Program-made: the position numbers and the translations under genes | In this document: in pieces, positions 32,101 through 47,100 of the stretch | Position numbering within the stretch: the stretch's first letter is position 1 | Layout: the number at the start of each line of letters is the position of its first letter | Source of the DNA: Anaeroplasmataceae bacterium | Lineage (GTDB): Bacteria > Bacillota_I > Bacilli_A > Acholeplasmatales > Anaeroplasmataceae | Assembly (NCBI GenBank): GCA_020025015.1 | Contig: JAHHSV010000003.1 | Span: 1 to 64,000, forward strand | Reading direction: 5' to 3' | Length of the DNA: 64,000 nt | Notes under the pieces: generated by a model | What the model saw: only the letters and a program-made list of their open reading frames with translations | What the model was told of the DNA's origin: nothing | Databases searched by the model: none

Positions 32101-35100
32101 AACCATATATGAAGCATCCTTATTAGAATAGCTAAACTTTGAATTAAAGAATGCATAATCCTTAATTTCTATAGTCGCATCAGTCATATTAATAGCTTCA
32201 ACATTAATATTATTGAATGCTCCTCTACCAATAGCTGTATCATTAGTAATATTAATTTCTCTTAAATTCTTAGATAATTTAGTATTACCTAAAGCTATTT
32301 CTTCATTGTTAATAAATAACTTTTGTGAAACATAATTATAGCTATTCTTATTAGGATCTGTATCAGCTCCTTCTGTTATGTCACTAATACCAAAGATATA
32401 ACCAAATAATGTTTCCTTAGCAGTTTCAGAATTTGAAGAATAATCATCTGAATTAATAGTCTTACCCGCAAATGGTAGGGTTATAATCGTTAAATTCTTC
32501 ATATTCATAAAGGCTGCCATCGCAATTTCTTGCATTGTATTTTGAACTAATACCTCTGTTGCTGCTGTATCCTTAAATGCATAAGACTTAATGTGTGTTA
32601 TTGTTGTAGGAACACTAATCTTATCTACTGCATTCATAGTTGCAAGATTCTTAGAATCTGCAAAAATACCCTCTTCAAATACAGTTAATTTAGATTCATC
32701 CTCAATTTGAACATGAGTTAAATATTTATTTTCAGCAAAGGCATATTCTAAGACGCTACTTGTTTCCTTGTGGATAAATAAGCCAGAATTTGTCTTGCTG
32801 CCATCCGCAGGATATAAAGCACCATCAAAGGCATGCTCACCAATAGTATTTACACTTCTTGGAATTACAATATTATATGCATCATAAGCCGCTACACCCA
32901 AGGTTTCATTGCTATCTAAATTATTGAATTTAGCCTTATAGAAAGCATATAGGCCAATCTTAGCTGTCTTATTATTAGTTGCTGTTGCATCATTGAATAC
33001 ATATTCATTAATGCTTAAGCCACTAAATGCATATGAACCAATTTCCTTATCGTTAATAATTGTTACCTTAGATAATGAGCTTGGAACTAATACAGCCTGC
33101 TTATTAGCTGCATCAATATATTGTAAGAAAATATTTGCGCCACTTTGCTCTTCAGTTACACCAAATATATAACCGAATAAGCCTTCCTTACCATTTGTCT
33201 TAACATCAGATTCTGCTGTCTTACCAGCAAATGGTAAAGTCATTTCCACAATACTATTTGCACCCTTGAATGCGCCCTCTTCAATGGTCTTAACGCTTTC
33301 TTTTAAGGATACATTAGTTATTGCTATACAGTTTGTAAATGCTAAGGTTCTAATTGTCGCTACACTTTCAGGCAATCTTACTACATTATCATTTACACCA
33401 TCTAAATTAATTGATACAAGCTTTGTATCGTTTGCGAATAAACCTTCGCTGATTTCTGTTACCTTACTATCACTAGCCATTGTAACAGTTTCAAGAGCAT
33501 TATTATTAGCAAAAGCATATGGCTCAATAGTTGTAATATTATTTGGAATTACAACCTTAGTTATGCTTGCATTTGCTAACGTTGTCTTAAATGCATTATT
33601 GAATGCATTTTCACCAATCGTTGTAATATTAGCTGGGAATGTAATATATCCACTAGCATTCATAGATACTAGCTTACGGTTATTAGCGAATACTGCCTGT
33701 GGTAAGGTAGTAAGCTTTGAAGCCTCCATAGACTCTTCAATATTAACAGTAGTTAAATTGCTATTGTTACTGAACGCTTCTTCACCTAGCTTAATTACAT
33801 TCTTAGGAATATCTAGGTTAATCATACCTGTATTCTTATAAGCTTCCTTACCAATTGTTTTAACGCTTGTAGGAATAATATGCTTATATTCTTGTGCTGG
33901 GAGCAATGCAGGTATTTCATCACTTTGAACTAATATTTCAGTCTTTTGACCAACAGTACCTAATGAGGTCATGTTCATAAAGGCATTAGCTTGAATCTCA
34001 ACTAAGGTAGGCGCAGCTGGTAGAGTAATAGTAGGTAGGTTTGGATGACCCTTACCGGTTGCATCCATCTTATTATAAATCTCCTTAATTGTTTCATATT
34101 CTAGAAGCTGATTTCCTGTATGTAGCATTAATTCCTTAACCATACTAACATTCATCATTGCACCAGCAGGCATAATTCTTTGACGTAAAACCTTAACTGT
34201 GAACAATGTCTTTGGTAGGTAAGATTCAAATACGACTGAGTCATTTCCACTTAAGGTAGGATCAATATATTGCTGATCAACCTTATCAAACTTTTCTAAA
34301 TCAAAGGCGAAACCATATAGGTTCTCTGCATAATTATCATATCTAAAGATATAGTTTAGTAAGCCCTCACCATTCTTTAAATCTAAGTTATAAGAATTTG
34401 TTTCATCATAATTAAATCTACCAACATATGGAATAATTAAATTTCTTAAGCTTTCATCATTTGCAAAAGCACCGATACCAATTTCTGAAACATTAGTTAA
34501 TATTACAGTGTGTAATTGAGCACAGTTTGCAAAGGCGTAAGGCTTAATTGCTTCTGAATCAATAATTATTACTTCAATACCAGTTCTTTGCATTGCGCCT
34601 TCACCAAGCTCAACTCCGTCTGGGAATGAAATATACTTGATAGAGCTACAATTGTAGAAGGCATATGGCTCAACGATTCTAATTGTCTGAGGTACCGCAT
34701 CCTTCTTAATACTGCCATCAGGAGCAACTGCATTGAAATGACGAATATTTTCACAGTTCATAAATGCACCATATGGAATAACAGTCATTTCATTTGAAGC
34801 TTCACCCTGATAAATATAAACATCAGCTAAATTTACTGGTACTAGGAACGCTCTATCCTTATGAATTGGAGTATCTCTATGTAGATAAGATTTTAAGTAC
34901 TTATCTAAATCTACTGGAGCAGTTCCTTCATTTGTTTGGTTAGTAATTTGTAGCTTATTTCTAATTTCAGTTTCAGCAAAGCCACCATTCTTATCAATTA
35001 AATCAATAGAACCAAAGATATAACCAAATAAAGTATTTCTACCTCTTACATCAGCATCTAAACGCTTCTCACCAACAAATGGAATATAGATTTCCTCTAA

Positions 35101-38100
35101 GGAAATATTAATTGCAAATGCACCCTCGCCAATACTTTGAACGGTTGCAGGAACATTAATACTTCTTATTGAAACGTTTCTAATAAATGCTAAAGAATCA
35201 ATTGTCTTAATATTAGCTGGGAAGGTTACCTTTCCATTAATATTTGTCTTATTTAATGTAACTGTTGTAAGCTTACCATCATAAGCAAATAGACCTTCAG
35301 AAATTGTGCTTAAGGCATTTGGTGCCTTATTTTCTTCAATTACAACAGTTTCTAAGCTATCATTATTGGCAAACGCATATGGCTCTACGCTAGTAATATT
35401 AGCACTTAAATTAACAAATCTAATCTTACTATCATATCTAAATGCTTCACTCTTAATAGTCTTTAAATTTCTAGGGAAGTTAACCTCATTTTCAGAAGTT
35501 AAGCTATCACCAGATTTTGTGATTACAGACACTAAAGCAGGGTTATTCATAAATGAACCAATGCCAAGCTCTGTTAAAGCCTTTTCACCAATTGCTTCTT
35601 CAATTGTAACCTTTGTTAAAGCACTGTTATTAGCAAAGGCCTTCTTTTGAATTGCAATAATAGTATTTGGAATAAATACATCAGCTAAGCCTGTGTTATA
35701 GAATGCTAAATCACCAATTACTTCTAATGTAGAAGGAAGCTTAATTTGCTTTAGCATTGTCATATTACTAAATGCACCAAATGATAATGACTTACAATCT
35801 GGATTTTCAATTAAGCTAATATTAACTAGGCTATTTGGTAAATAGAAGCTTTCAGATTGATAATTATCTGCACTTAATTCATTGTAATGCTGAGAAACAA
35901 GCTTAAACTTGCCATTAAATTCCTCTTGGCTTACGGCCGTAGCTGGCATTCTATCCTGCAATTCTTCCTTGCTATAATTTAGCTTATTACCAAAGATATA
36001 ACCAAAGACTCCTTCAAAGCCATTTGTTAAGCCACATTTATTACCAACAAATGGAATAGAAATACTTTGGACATTCATACAACCATTAAATGCCGCAAAT
36101 TCTATAACATCTACATTGGCAGGAACATTTATTTCTCTTAAGCCAATACAATTCATAAACATATATTGAGCAATGTAATTGTTATTAAATACGATATTTT
36201 CAAGGCTAGTACAATTTGCAAAAGCATATTCACCAATTGGATTAGCTGCTGCTGGGGTGTAATTCAATCCCTCATTAATAGTTAATGAAACAATTTGCTT
36301 ACAGCCGGCAAAAGCATAGGCGCCAAGCTTTGTTATACTGCTTGGTACATTTACATAATTTGGAGTAACCTTTTCTACATAGTTTAGCTTTTCCATTTCT
36401 GATTGGTAGAAGCCATATTCCTTAATTTCTGTTGTCACTGGTGAAACAGTAATATTAGAAATAGTAACTCTACTTAAAGCACCAAAGCCAATTGATTTAT
36501 CATTTGTGATATTTAAGGTCTTTAGCTTTGTAGGAAGCTTAACAATAACCTCTGATGTCTCATTATACTTTTGCTTGAAGTAGCTATAAACACCATCATT
36601 TTCATATGTGCCCTCAGGCATAATTTCAAAGATGTGACCTAAAACTGCTTCCTTAGCCATATTAGAATCATTTGTTTTACCAACAAATGGAATTGATAAG
36701 CTTGCAAGATTTTCATCCTTAGCAAAGGCACCAAGACCAATTTCTAATACACAATTATCAACAACTACATTAACTAAGCTTGGACAGTTATAGAACATAT
36801 GCTCACCAATAAGCTTGTTTTCAAACTTAAGGTTAGCTAGCTTATCACAGTTTGCAAAGGCATATGTGTCAATCTTAGCAATTGTGCTTTGAATTGTTAA
36901 ATCAACTAAGGCATCACAATCATTAAACATGTAATCACCAATATAGGTGTTTTCAAATCTAATAGATACTAATGAATCACAATTACTAAATACGTAATCC
37001 TCTATATTTTCCTTATCCGCTAAAATCTTGTTAATCTTAATACTTGTAATTTGCTGACAGCTGTCAAACGCATGATTCTTTAAGGTATGAACACTACCTG
37101 GAATATTAATATTATAAGTAGTATCCTCACTCTTATTTAATGTTTCAATTCCAGATTCAAAGAAGCCATATTCACCGATTATCTTTGTTGGAGTATCTAA
37201 TACAACATTAGGAACCGCTACTCTATTCATTGCACCAATTCCAATCATCTCATCATTTGTAATTCTTAAATTATTTAATGATTTAGGAATATTAGTATAT
37301 TCAACATGATCAACCTTCAAGCTATTAGGGCTGTCTGTATGACTTGGATTATAAACATTTTGACTAGTTAAGGTATATAAACCATTTTCTTGTGGTCTCT
37401 CTAAAGAAAGACCTAAAATCCAACCAAATAACGCTTCTTTACCTTCATTTACTGACTCCTCAAAGCCGATAAATGGAAGAGTTAAATTAGTTAGCATTTC
37501 GCAATCCTTAAACGCTGCGTGATCAATTGTTCTAACTGTATTAGGAACTACTACTGTTTCTAGGGTTGAACAATTTTCAAACATATTCTTACCAATGTAA
37601 TTATTATTAAATGTAATATTCTTTAAGGCATCACAATTTGCAAAGGCAGATACATATGCTCTTTGTGGATCAATTTCTTCAATTGAACCAGATGCACCTA
37701 AATCATTAATATGTAATAAATTATTAGGTAATACTAAATCTACTAAAGCTGAACAATCATAGAACATATACTCACCTAGGTAAGCAGACTTAATATCAAT
37801 GCTTGTTAAATCATCACAATTTGCGAAGGCATATGGTCTTATCGTTCTAATTTCTGCAGGTATTATAATTTGCTCTAAGCCCTTTAAAGCTAAGGCTACG
37901 CCTGCCTTTTCTGCTGCATAGCAGCTATAGAACATATATTCACCAATTATAGGGTTAACTAACGTGATATCCTTTAAGCTGTTGTTATAAGCAAATACAT
38001 ATGAACCAAATTCAATCTTATGAGCTGGAGTTTGTAGCTTAACAATTGAATCACAGTTTGCAAAGGCATAAGCGCCAAGATAACCAACCTGATTTCCACT

Positions 38101-41100
38101 ACCATTATTTAAAGTGAAATCTGGATTTTCATATGTAACAGTTACTGGAATATTAATATCACTATTAGAATCCTTATTAAAGCCTTGTAAAGCACTACAG
38201 CCATAGAAGGCAAAATGCTCAATTAGCTTTAATTTATGATCTTTATGCTGGTTAGGTGTATTAACATTTACTAGCTTTGCGGCATTCATAAATGCACCAT
38301 AACCAATTATTGTCTCTGATGTTACAGTAACATTTACTAATGAATTTGGTAAATATACTGTCATAGTAGAACCAACATTACTATCATCTAATAAGCCAGC
38401 ATACTTTTGCGTTGCTGTATAGAAATTCTTAGCATCCTTACCAGGATTATCTGCTGGATTAACATCAAAGTAATTAATGTAATCTGGTTGTCTATCACCG
38501 AAGATATAACCAAATAACGCTTGTTTAGAATTGTTATTTCCTCTTGTTGCACCAACAAATGGAATAGTTAAATTCTCTAAGCTACGGCAGCCATGGAAAA
38601 TAGCTTCTCCTACTTCATTTAATGAATCAGGCATTACTACATTTACTAATTTTACACAGTTTGCAAAGGCATAAGCACCAATTACTTGTTGGCCTAGACC
38701 CTTACCGCCTAAAGATGCATCATTAAATACAATGTTTGCTAGGCTGAAGCAATTCATAAATGCCTTATTACCAATTGTCTTTAAAGCTAATGGTAATCTG
38801 ATTTCTCTTAATTCGCTACAACCAAAGAAGGCCTCATCTCTAATTTCTTCAATAGTATTAGCAAGATTGATATTTTCAATCTTAGAGCAATTATAGAATG
38901 CACCACGGATAATAACATTATCACCAGAATTAATATTTACAGTCTTTAATGATACAGGTAAATAATATACAACACTAGAGCTCTCACCATAAGATTGAGT
39001 AACCTTATACATTAGGCTCTTAACCTCAGGATCAGTATCTGTATCATAAATTTCCTGACCACCAAAAATATGACCAAATAATTTATCTGATGTATTAGCT
39101 TGTTGACTAATATCACTATTCTTTGTCTTATACTTACCAACAAATGGAATAGTAATTGTAGTTAAATTACACATATTAGCAATAGCTGCTGTTTCAATTT
39201 CAGAAACAAATTCAGGAATTACTAATTCAGTAAGACTACGAATATCCTTAAAGGCTTTAGTCTTAATCTTTAAATCACTAGAATCAGTCTTAGGCTCAAA
39301 TTCAATGCTGCTTACGCTATGGCAACCATCAAAGGCACTTGCACCTATTATTTCGACATTCTTAGGAATTACAATCTTTGTTAATGCATGACAGTTCTTG
39401 AAGGTATTATTGTTAATTGTTGTAAATAATGGATTAGTTGGTAAAACAAAGTACCCCTTATCTACACCAGTGCTTGTAACTGTATTCTTTAAATTAATAC
39501 AGCCCTCAAAGGCACTAACACCAATTTCAATAATCTTTTCAGGATCCCAACCCTTAATTGTTACTAAATTAGTATCATTATAGAACATATATGGACTAAC
39601 TCTAAAGCCATCATGTGATGTATCAACTATCGCTGTTCTTAAATTATCACATTCAGCAAAAGCGTAAATTCCAATATCTTCTTTTCTAATATAGTTAGGA
39701 ATAGAAACCTCTTCTAAGCCATCACAATCATAGAACATATATGCGCTTATCTTAGTATTATTAAATGTTATGTTCTTTAAGCTATCACAGTCAGCAAAAT
39801 GATGAGTACCAATTAGCTCAAGCTCTACTGGTTTTGTTTCACCAGGTAATAGCTCTCTAATTACAATTGATACAAGATCCTTACATTGATAGAACTGATG
39901 ATCGCTTAGCATATTATTTTGAATATGAATATCCATTAGACCTGAGCCTGCATATGCATAAGCTCCAACCTCAGTAATACTCTTCCATAAATATACTTCT
40001 CTTAAAGCCTTATTATTTTCAAAGGCTCTTTCACCTAAACGTTTAACTGTCTTAGGCATCTTGAAATGACGTAATTTTACGCAATCCTTGAATGCTCTAT
40101 TACCAATAAACTCTAAAACACCATCATTTTCTGTTAAGGTCTTATCATCATATTTAGAATCTGTGCTTAATCGCAAGATTTCTAAATTAGCACATGACAT
40201 AAACGCTTCATCATCAATGTATTCTAAATTAGCTGAGGCTGTTAAATCGACCTCCACAATACTAGAAGCATTCTTAAATGATTCCTTTCTTAGATATAAG
40301 CAATCAGTTAAGATAATTGTCTTTAAGCTCTTAGAAATTACAAAATCCTTAATTTCCTTACCATTAGTTTGTTGTGCTAAATAGTAATATTGATCATAAG
40401 CTGTAGTGAAGTATTGCTTATTTTCTTCACTTAAAATGTTTGCATATTTAGAAGTCTTCTCTAAGTCATTTAAGGTACCAAATAAATAACCTAAGCCTGT
40501 ATAGTAAGCAAATGGATACTTATTAGGATCAGCATTAAGCTCTGGCTCATTATATAAGCTTCCTACAAAAGGAATAGTAAGCTTAGCTAAGCTTCTTGCA
40601 CCTGAGAAGATTGCTTCGCCAATTGCCTTTACTGAATTAGGAATTACTAATTCAGGTAGGCTATAGCAGTTTCTAAACGCATATTCACCAATATATGTAA
40701 CACTTTTAGGAATGAATATATTAATTATATTATGGCATTCATCAAATGTATGACTCTCAACCTTAACAACCTTGTTAGGAATTATCAATTCTCTCAAGCT
40801 TCTACAATTATAGAATGCATAATCATCAATACGTTCTACAGTATTTGTAGATAAATCTATATTAGTAATAGTTTCACAATTAGAGAATGCTCCATAAGGT
40901 ATAATCTGCTCATCCTTAATTACTACATTACTGATGTTTTGTGGAATATGATATACAAAGCTCTTATTAACATCATAAATTTGTGATGTTTCAATTGAAC
41001 TATAGACAGTTCCATCTAAAGTGGCACTAAATTTATTTAAACCAAATATTGAACCAAATACTGCTGCAGTTTGCTTTGAGTTAATTCTTTGGTTACCAAC

Positions 41101-44100
41101 GAATGGCAATTTAACTGTTTCAAGCTTTAAGCAGCCTTCAAATGAACCAGGTAAAATATTTCCAACTGAAACAGGTACATCTATTTCTACTAAATTGTAG
41201 CAATTATAGAACGCATATGTATAAATTGTATGTAATTTATTTTCAGCTAAAATAATTTCTCCAACGTTTTCCAAATCATAGAATGCACCATAGCCTAAAA
41301 TTTCTGGTCTAGTTAATTCAATTCTAGACTTAGCTATATTGTAAGGTGTGCTACCATATTTAGCAAAAGCATTTGGAATATAGAAGAATTCTCTTGCTTC
41401 ATTTGAATACTTTTGCTCATGACGTTTCAAATTAGATTTATATGGTTCACTCTCATATTCAGCAAATTCTTTAGTACCAAAAATCCAACCAAATAATGAT
41501 TCCTTTGTACTTGTATTGGCATCAACTGTCTTGCCAACAAATGGTAATTTAATATTACTCATCTTATAGTTACCAGCTAATACGCCTTCTCCAATTATTT
41601 CAACAGAATTTGGAATAATAATTTCATTTGCTGAACTCAAGCCAAAGCAGTACTCACCTAATTCAACGATTGTTTCAGCTAATTCGATTGTATTAACACC
41701 CTTACAGCCAAAGAAAGCATACGCACCAATTCTAGTTATATTATCTGAACCAAAGAATCCTGTAAATGGTCTTGTTACTGAATGAGTATCTCTAATGATA
41801 ATCTTATCAAAGCCAGCATTATCGCAATAATAATACATATAATCGCCAATAAAGTTAGTTTTGTGATCTACATTAGTCAAGCCTGTACAATATTCAAAGG
41901 CATTTGTGCCAATATATGAAACATCAGCAGGGATTACTAAATCGTCTAGGCTACTATTATGAGAGAACATAAATGCACCAAGAACTTGGTTATTAATAGT
42001 CACTGTTCTAATGCTTGTACAACCCTTAAATACACTTTGACCAATCTCATTTGATGTGGCTCCTAAGCCTTGCCACAATGTTTGAGGTAAAGTAATTTCT
42101 CTTAAGCTTGTACAATTTTCAAAAGCACTATCTAAAATAACTGAAACATTATCTAGGCTAAATACCGCACCAGACTTACCAACCTCAAGTGAGGTACAAT
42201 CCTTAAAGGCGTTAGCTAAAATCTTAACTAAGCCCTTTGGTAAATCAAAGTTATTTAATACTGGGTTATTATTGAACATACCCTCCTCAATAACATTAAT
42301 AGATTGTGCCAAGAATTCAACATTAGCAAGCTTACTATTATCACTAAACATACGAACACCGGTAACTGCTGAAGAATATGAAACCTTAGCTAATGAATCC
42401 ATATTCGCAAATGCATATATACCGATATTATTTAATGACTCAGGAATTGCAATTTCTAAAATACCATCTGCATTAAAGAAGGCCTTATCCTTAATTGTTA
42501 CTATTGAATTGTATGTCTTAAACACTGTTAAGCCAAAACAATTCTCAAACGCATAAGCACCAATCTCAGTTACATTAGTTGAGCCTGTTGAAGCATCAAC
42601 TGCATAATTATTATCTAAAATGCTTGAATAATCAAAATGTGTTAGCATGCTTAAGTTATTAAATGCGCCATCAGAAATTAATGTTTCATCATATATTCTT
42701 ACTCGTCTTAAGCCGCTAGGAACATAGTTAGTAATGTAATTTTCATCTACTGTATCATGATTGCCATAATATTGCTTTACGGCAACTAAATTAGGATTGT
42801 CTGTTAAATTAGTAGTTGCTGTCTTACCAAATGTCTTTCTATAGGTTAGACTGCCATTACCAAATAAATAACCAAATAATCCAGCCTCAGCGCTTGAATC
42901 TTGCCCTCTATTTGAACCAATAAATGGAATGACTACATCAACGACATTTTGACAATTGAAGAAAGCACCCTTACCTAAAATAGTTAAACTATTAGGTAAT
43001 AGTATACTGCCTAAATTAGAGCAATTTGCAAAAGCATACTGCTCGATTGTCTCAATTCCGTCTAACACAGGAAGCTTAGTTAATTTTTGACAATTATAGA
43101 ACATTCCTTCTGCTATTGTTGTAATTTGAGGAGAACCTTCAGACTTCTTTTGGAATGAAACACTCTCAAGATTAATACAATTAGCAAACATATACTTTGA
43201 TGTTGCAGGCGAATAATAGGTCACACTCTTTAAGCCTGTGCTTTCAGCAAATACATAGGTTCCTAAAGTTGTAACTGAACCTGGAATAACTATATTAGTT
43301 AAACCATCTGTATTATAGAATGCCTTATCCTTAATTGTTGTAATGGTTTCATAGAATTTAATTTCTAATATACCAGTACAATTCTCAAACGCATATGCGC
43401 CAATTTCTATAACAGTTGTTGAACTAGAATATGCATCAATATTATAATTTTCATTTTCTAATGCTGAATAATTAATCATTGTAAGCATACTTAAATTATT
43501 GAATGCACCATCTGAAATTAATGTTTCATCATATATTCGTACCCTTGCTAATCCACTAGGGAAATAACTTATAATATATCCTGAATCAGAACTATCATGA
43601 TTGCCATAATATTGCTTTACGGCAACTAAAGCAGGATTTGTGCTTGGATCAGTATTTTCAACACCACCAGAAGGCTTCTTATATGTTAAAACACCGTTAC
43701 CAAATAAATAGCCAAATAATCCAGCTTCAACGCTTGTATCCTTACCTCTATTTGAACCAATAAATGGAATAACTACATCCACTATGCTATGACAATTAAA
43801 GAATACTCCCTTACCTAGGGTCTTTAAGCTCTTAGGTAAAAGTATATTAGTTAAATTTGAACAGTTTGCAAAGGCGTATTGCTCAATAACCTCAATGCCA
43901 TCTAATACAGTTGTATTATTTAGCTTTTGACAATTATAGAACATACCCTCAGAAATAGTTGTCATTGGCTGACTTTGTGGGCTTTCCTTTGCAAAAGTAA
44001 CAGTTTCAAGATTTATACAGTTTGCAAACATAAACTTCGCTGTTGCATGAGAATAGTAGTCAACCTTCTTTAGACTCGTACATTCAGCAAATACATATGA

Positions 44101-47100
44101 GCCAAACTTATTTATTGATGATGGTAGTTTAATATATTCAAATTTATTACATTCAGCAAAAGCGTAATCGCCTATTTCTTCTATCGAATTATAGAATACA
44201 AGACCACCGTCTAAGGCATTTGTAACATTTTGAGTTAAACCATCAACATTATAGAAGGCATAAGCGCCAATTTTTCTAACTGTTGATTCATTAGTATTAG
44301 AGAAATAATCATAACGCTTGCCATCAGCTGGAGCCGCTAATTTTGAATAATTGAACTTGAATAATCCACTTTGATTATTCATATTCAAATTCATAAAGGC
44401 ACCTGTACCAAATTCAGTATCGTTATAAATCTTAACGGTTTCTAGCTTATTTGGAATATAATATTCAAACTTAGATGATGCATCTAATTGATTATTTTGA
44501 TTAACCCTTGCATATTGATCAATCTTTGTAAAATATTCAGGCTTTAATACTATTTCTACACTAACACCTAAAGCATTATTACCAATTTTAACAATACATT
44601 CTTGACTCAAATCAGTAGTATGAGAAACATTGTCAAAATCAACGTATGTATAGGTAGCAGGACCAAAAATCCAACCAAATAAATCAGAACCAGCTTCATC
44701 ACCTTCAATAGGTAAGCCTTGACGCATTCCGACGAATGGTAATGAAATATCAGTTAAATTGTAGCAGCCATAGAATACACCCTTACCAATCGATTGAACT
44801 GTTGTAGGGAAATAGAATTTTGTTAATTGAGTACACAATGCGAAGGCATAATTACCAATCTTTGTAATTCCTTCTGGCATTGTTACATTCTTTAAGCTGT
44901 TGCAGCCATAGAATGCATTATCAGAAATTTCTTTAATTTCTGAAGAAATAACTAAATCCTCAATACTAATACCCTGATAGAATACATCCTTACCAATATG
45001 AGTGATACTATCTGGTAGGATTACACGTCTTAGCTTATAGCAGTTATAGAATGCATAATCCTCAATTCTCTTTAATGCACCATCATTATTGAAGTTAGCT
45101 GTATGTAGCTCATGGTTTTCAGCAAAAGCATAGGTAGGAATTACCTCTGTACCATTTGCAAAGGTTATTTCACAAATGTTTACACATTTATAGAACATAT
45201 AATCACCTAAAACGTGATTATTTAAGATAACCTTGTGATTTTTACCATCCTTATTAGTACCTAAATTTTCACATTCAGCAAAGGTATGACTACCAACAGT
45301 TACTAAAGTTGAAGGTAATGTTAAATCATAAATTTCACGACATTGATAGAATGCCTTATCTCCTAATTCTACTATACCCTCACGTATATCAACTAAGACA
45401 TCGTTTTTCTTATTGAATTCACGAAGCTTAACATCACCACTGAAGGCATGAGCACCTAGTCTAACTAAACGTGAATCATCCTTTAAGGCAAATGTCTCAA
45501 GATTAATATTATTTTCAAACATACCATTTGCAACTTCATCAAAGGCAAAGTCAAACTTAGCAGTTACTAGGCTTGAGCAATTAGCAAACGCATATTCACC
45601 AACTGAATTAATCTTTTCATTTAAATATATTGATGTAAACAATGGGTTATTACATCCATCAAAGGCATGAGCACCTATTGAGGTAACCTTTTCATTTATT
45701 ATGCCTTCTTGACCACGTAATGCGGTACAGCCATAGAACGCATATGCGCCTATTGAGGTAATATCTTTATTAATAGAAATGGTCTTTTTAGTTACATTTT
45801 CGTCTCTATTAACTAAAGAATTTGATAATGCACCAAAACCAATTTGAGTTGCATTAGTAATTGTTATATTAGTTAAATTCGCTGGTATTCCAACGCTTGT
45901 AGTTGCTGCTTTACCATTAGAATCTGAATAATATTGAGTTGTACCACTACCAGAATTGAAGAAATATCCTAAGGTTGCTTCAATACCATTTTCTGTATTT
46001 TGACTGAAACCGACAAAAGGAATTGTTAAATTAGTCAATCTTGACATTCCATAAAGAGCATCAATACCAATTGTTTGGTCAGGACCTGTATACTTAATTT
46101 CAAGATCTGTAACATAAGAGAAATTCTCCAATGCACCTTGTTCGATTGATGAATCATTTCTAACAATTATATTTGTTAAAGATAACGGTACATAAACACC
46201 TTTTTTATTAGTGTACGTATAATAATATAGACTAGAATTATCATTATTATAATATGTTCCAAATATCCAATGTAAGATACCAGCATTTCCTGTACTAGCG
46301 ACAGATTTTCCTAAGAAAGGAACATTTAATGTTGTTAATCTTCCCCAACTTTCAAAGGCATTTACACCAATTTCAGTTATATTGTCACTTAAATATAAAT
46401 CATTAATTAATTCAAAACCACTGAAAGCATAATCTGATATTTTTGTTACATTTTTACTTAAATAGAAAACATTATAAGCTGTATTTGAAAGCTTAGGCTC
46501 TTCTATATCCATATTCTTATTAGATGTAATTGCGCCTGCTGTTTCTTCATACACAGTGGTAAAGATTCTAACCTTCATATCAAGGTAAAATGCATATTTA
46601 TTAATTTCTGTTATACTATTTGATAAATATACTTGAACTAAATTCTTACAATCTCGGAATATGTAATCAGCTAAATTTGTAGTTTCTACAACGATTTTTT
46701 CAGCAGCAACATTAGTGAATGCATAATCACCTGGAGTAGTAGCAAATAATTTAGAGTTACCAAGTTTTAATGTGGCTGGTAGATGGAAGTATCTTTCAGT
46801 ATCAACGTTAATACCAAAAGCAACTAGCTTATCACAATCCTGGAATGAATAATTACTTAAAGTAGTAAAATCATTTGTAATACTAACTGTATCTAATGAA
46901 CTACATTTATAGAACATCTTAAATCCAGTTCCGTTGTTTTTAATGTCTACTCTAGTTAATGCAGGGTTTTCTGCGAAAACATATTCACCTATTGTAGGTA
47001 CTTCAGAAATAATATTAAATTCTAAAGATTTAGGAATCACTAATCTCTCAATCGGATTCTTATAGAATGCATAATTACCGATTTTAGTAACACCTTTGGT

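Noticed and set aside
33266..33841. A 191-codon open frame on the plus strand
   Set aside because: It is antisense to the LRR array. Repeat codon patterns keep the opposite frame open; there is no ribosome site or recognisable product. The same holds for the other plus-strand frames inside the giants and the lipoprotein gene (e.g. 19938-20288 and 35306-35650).
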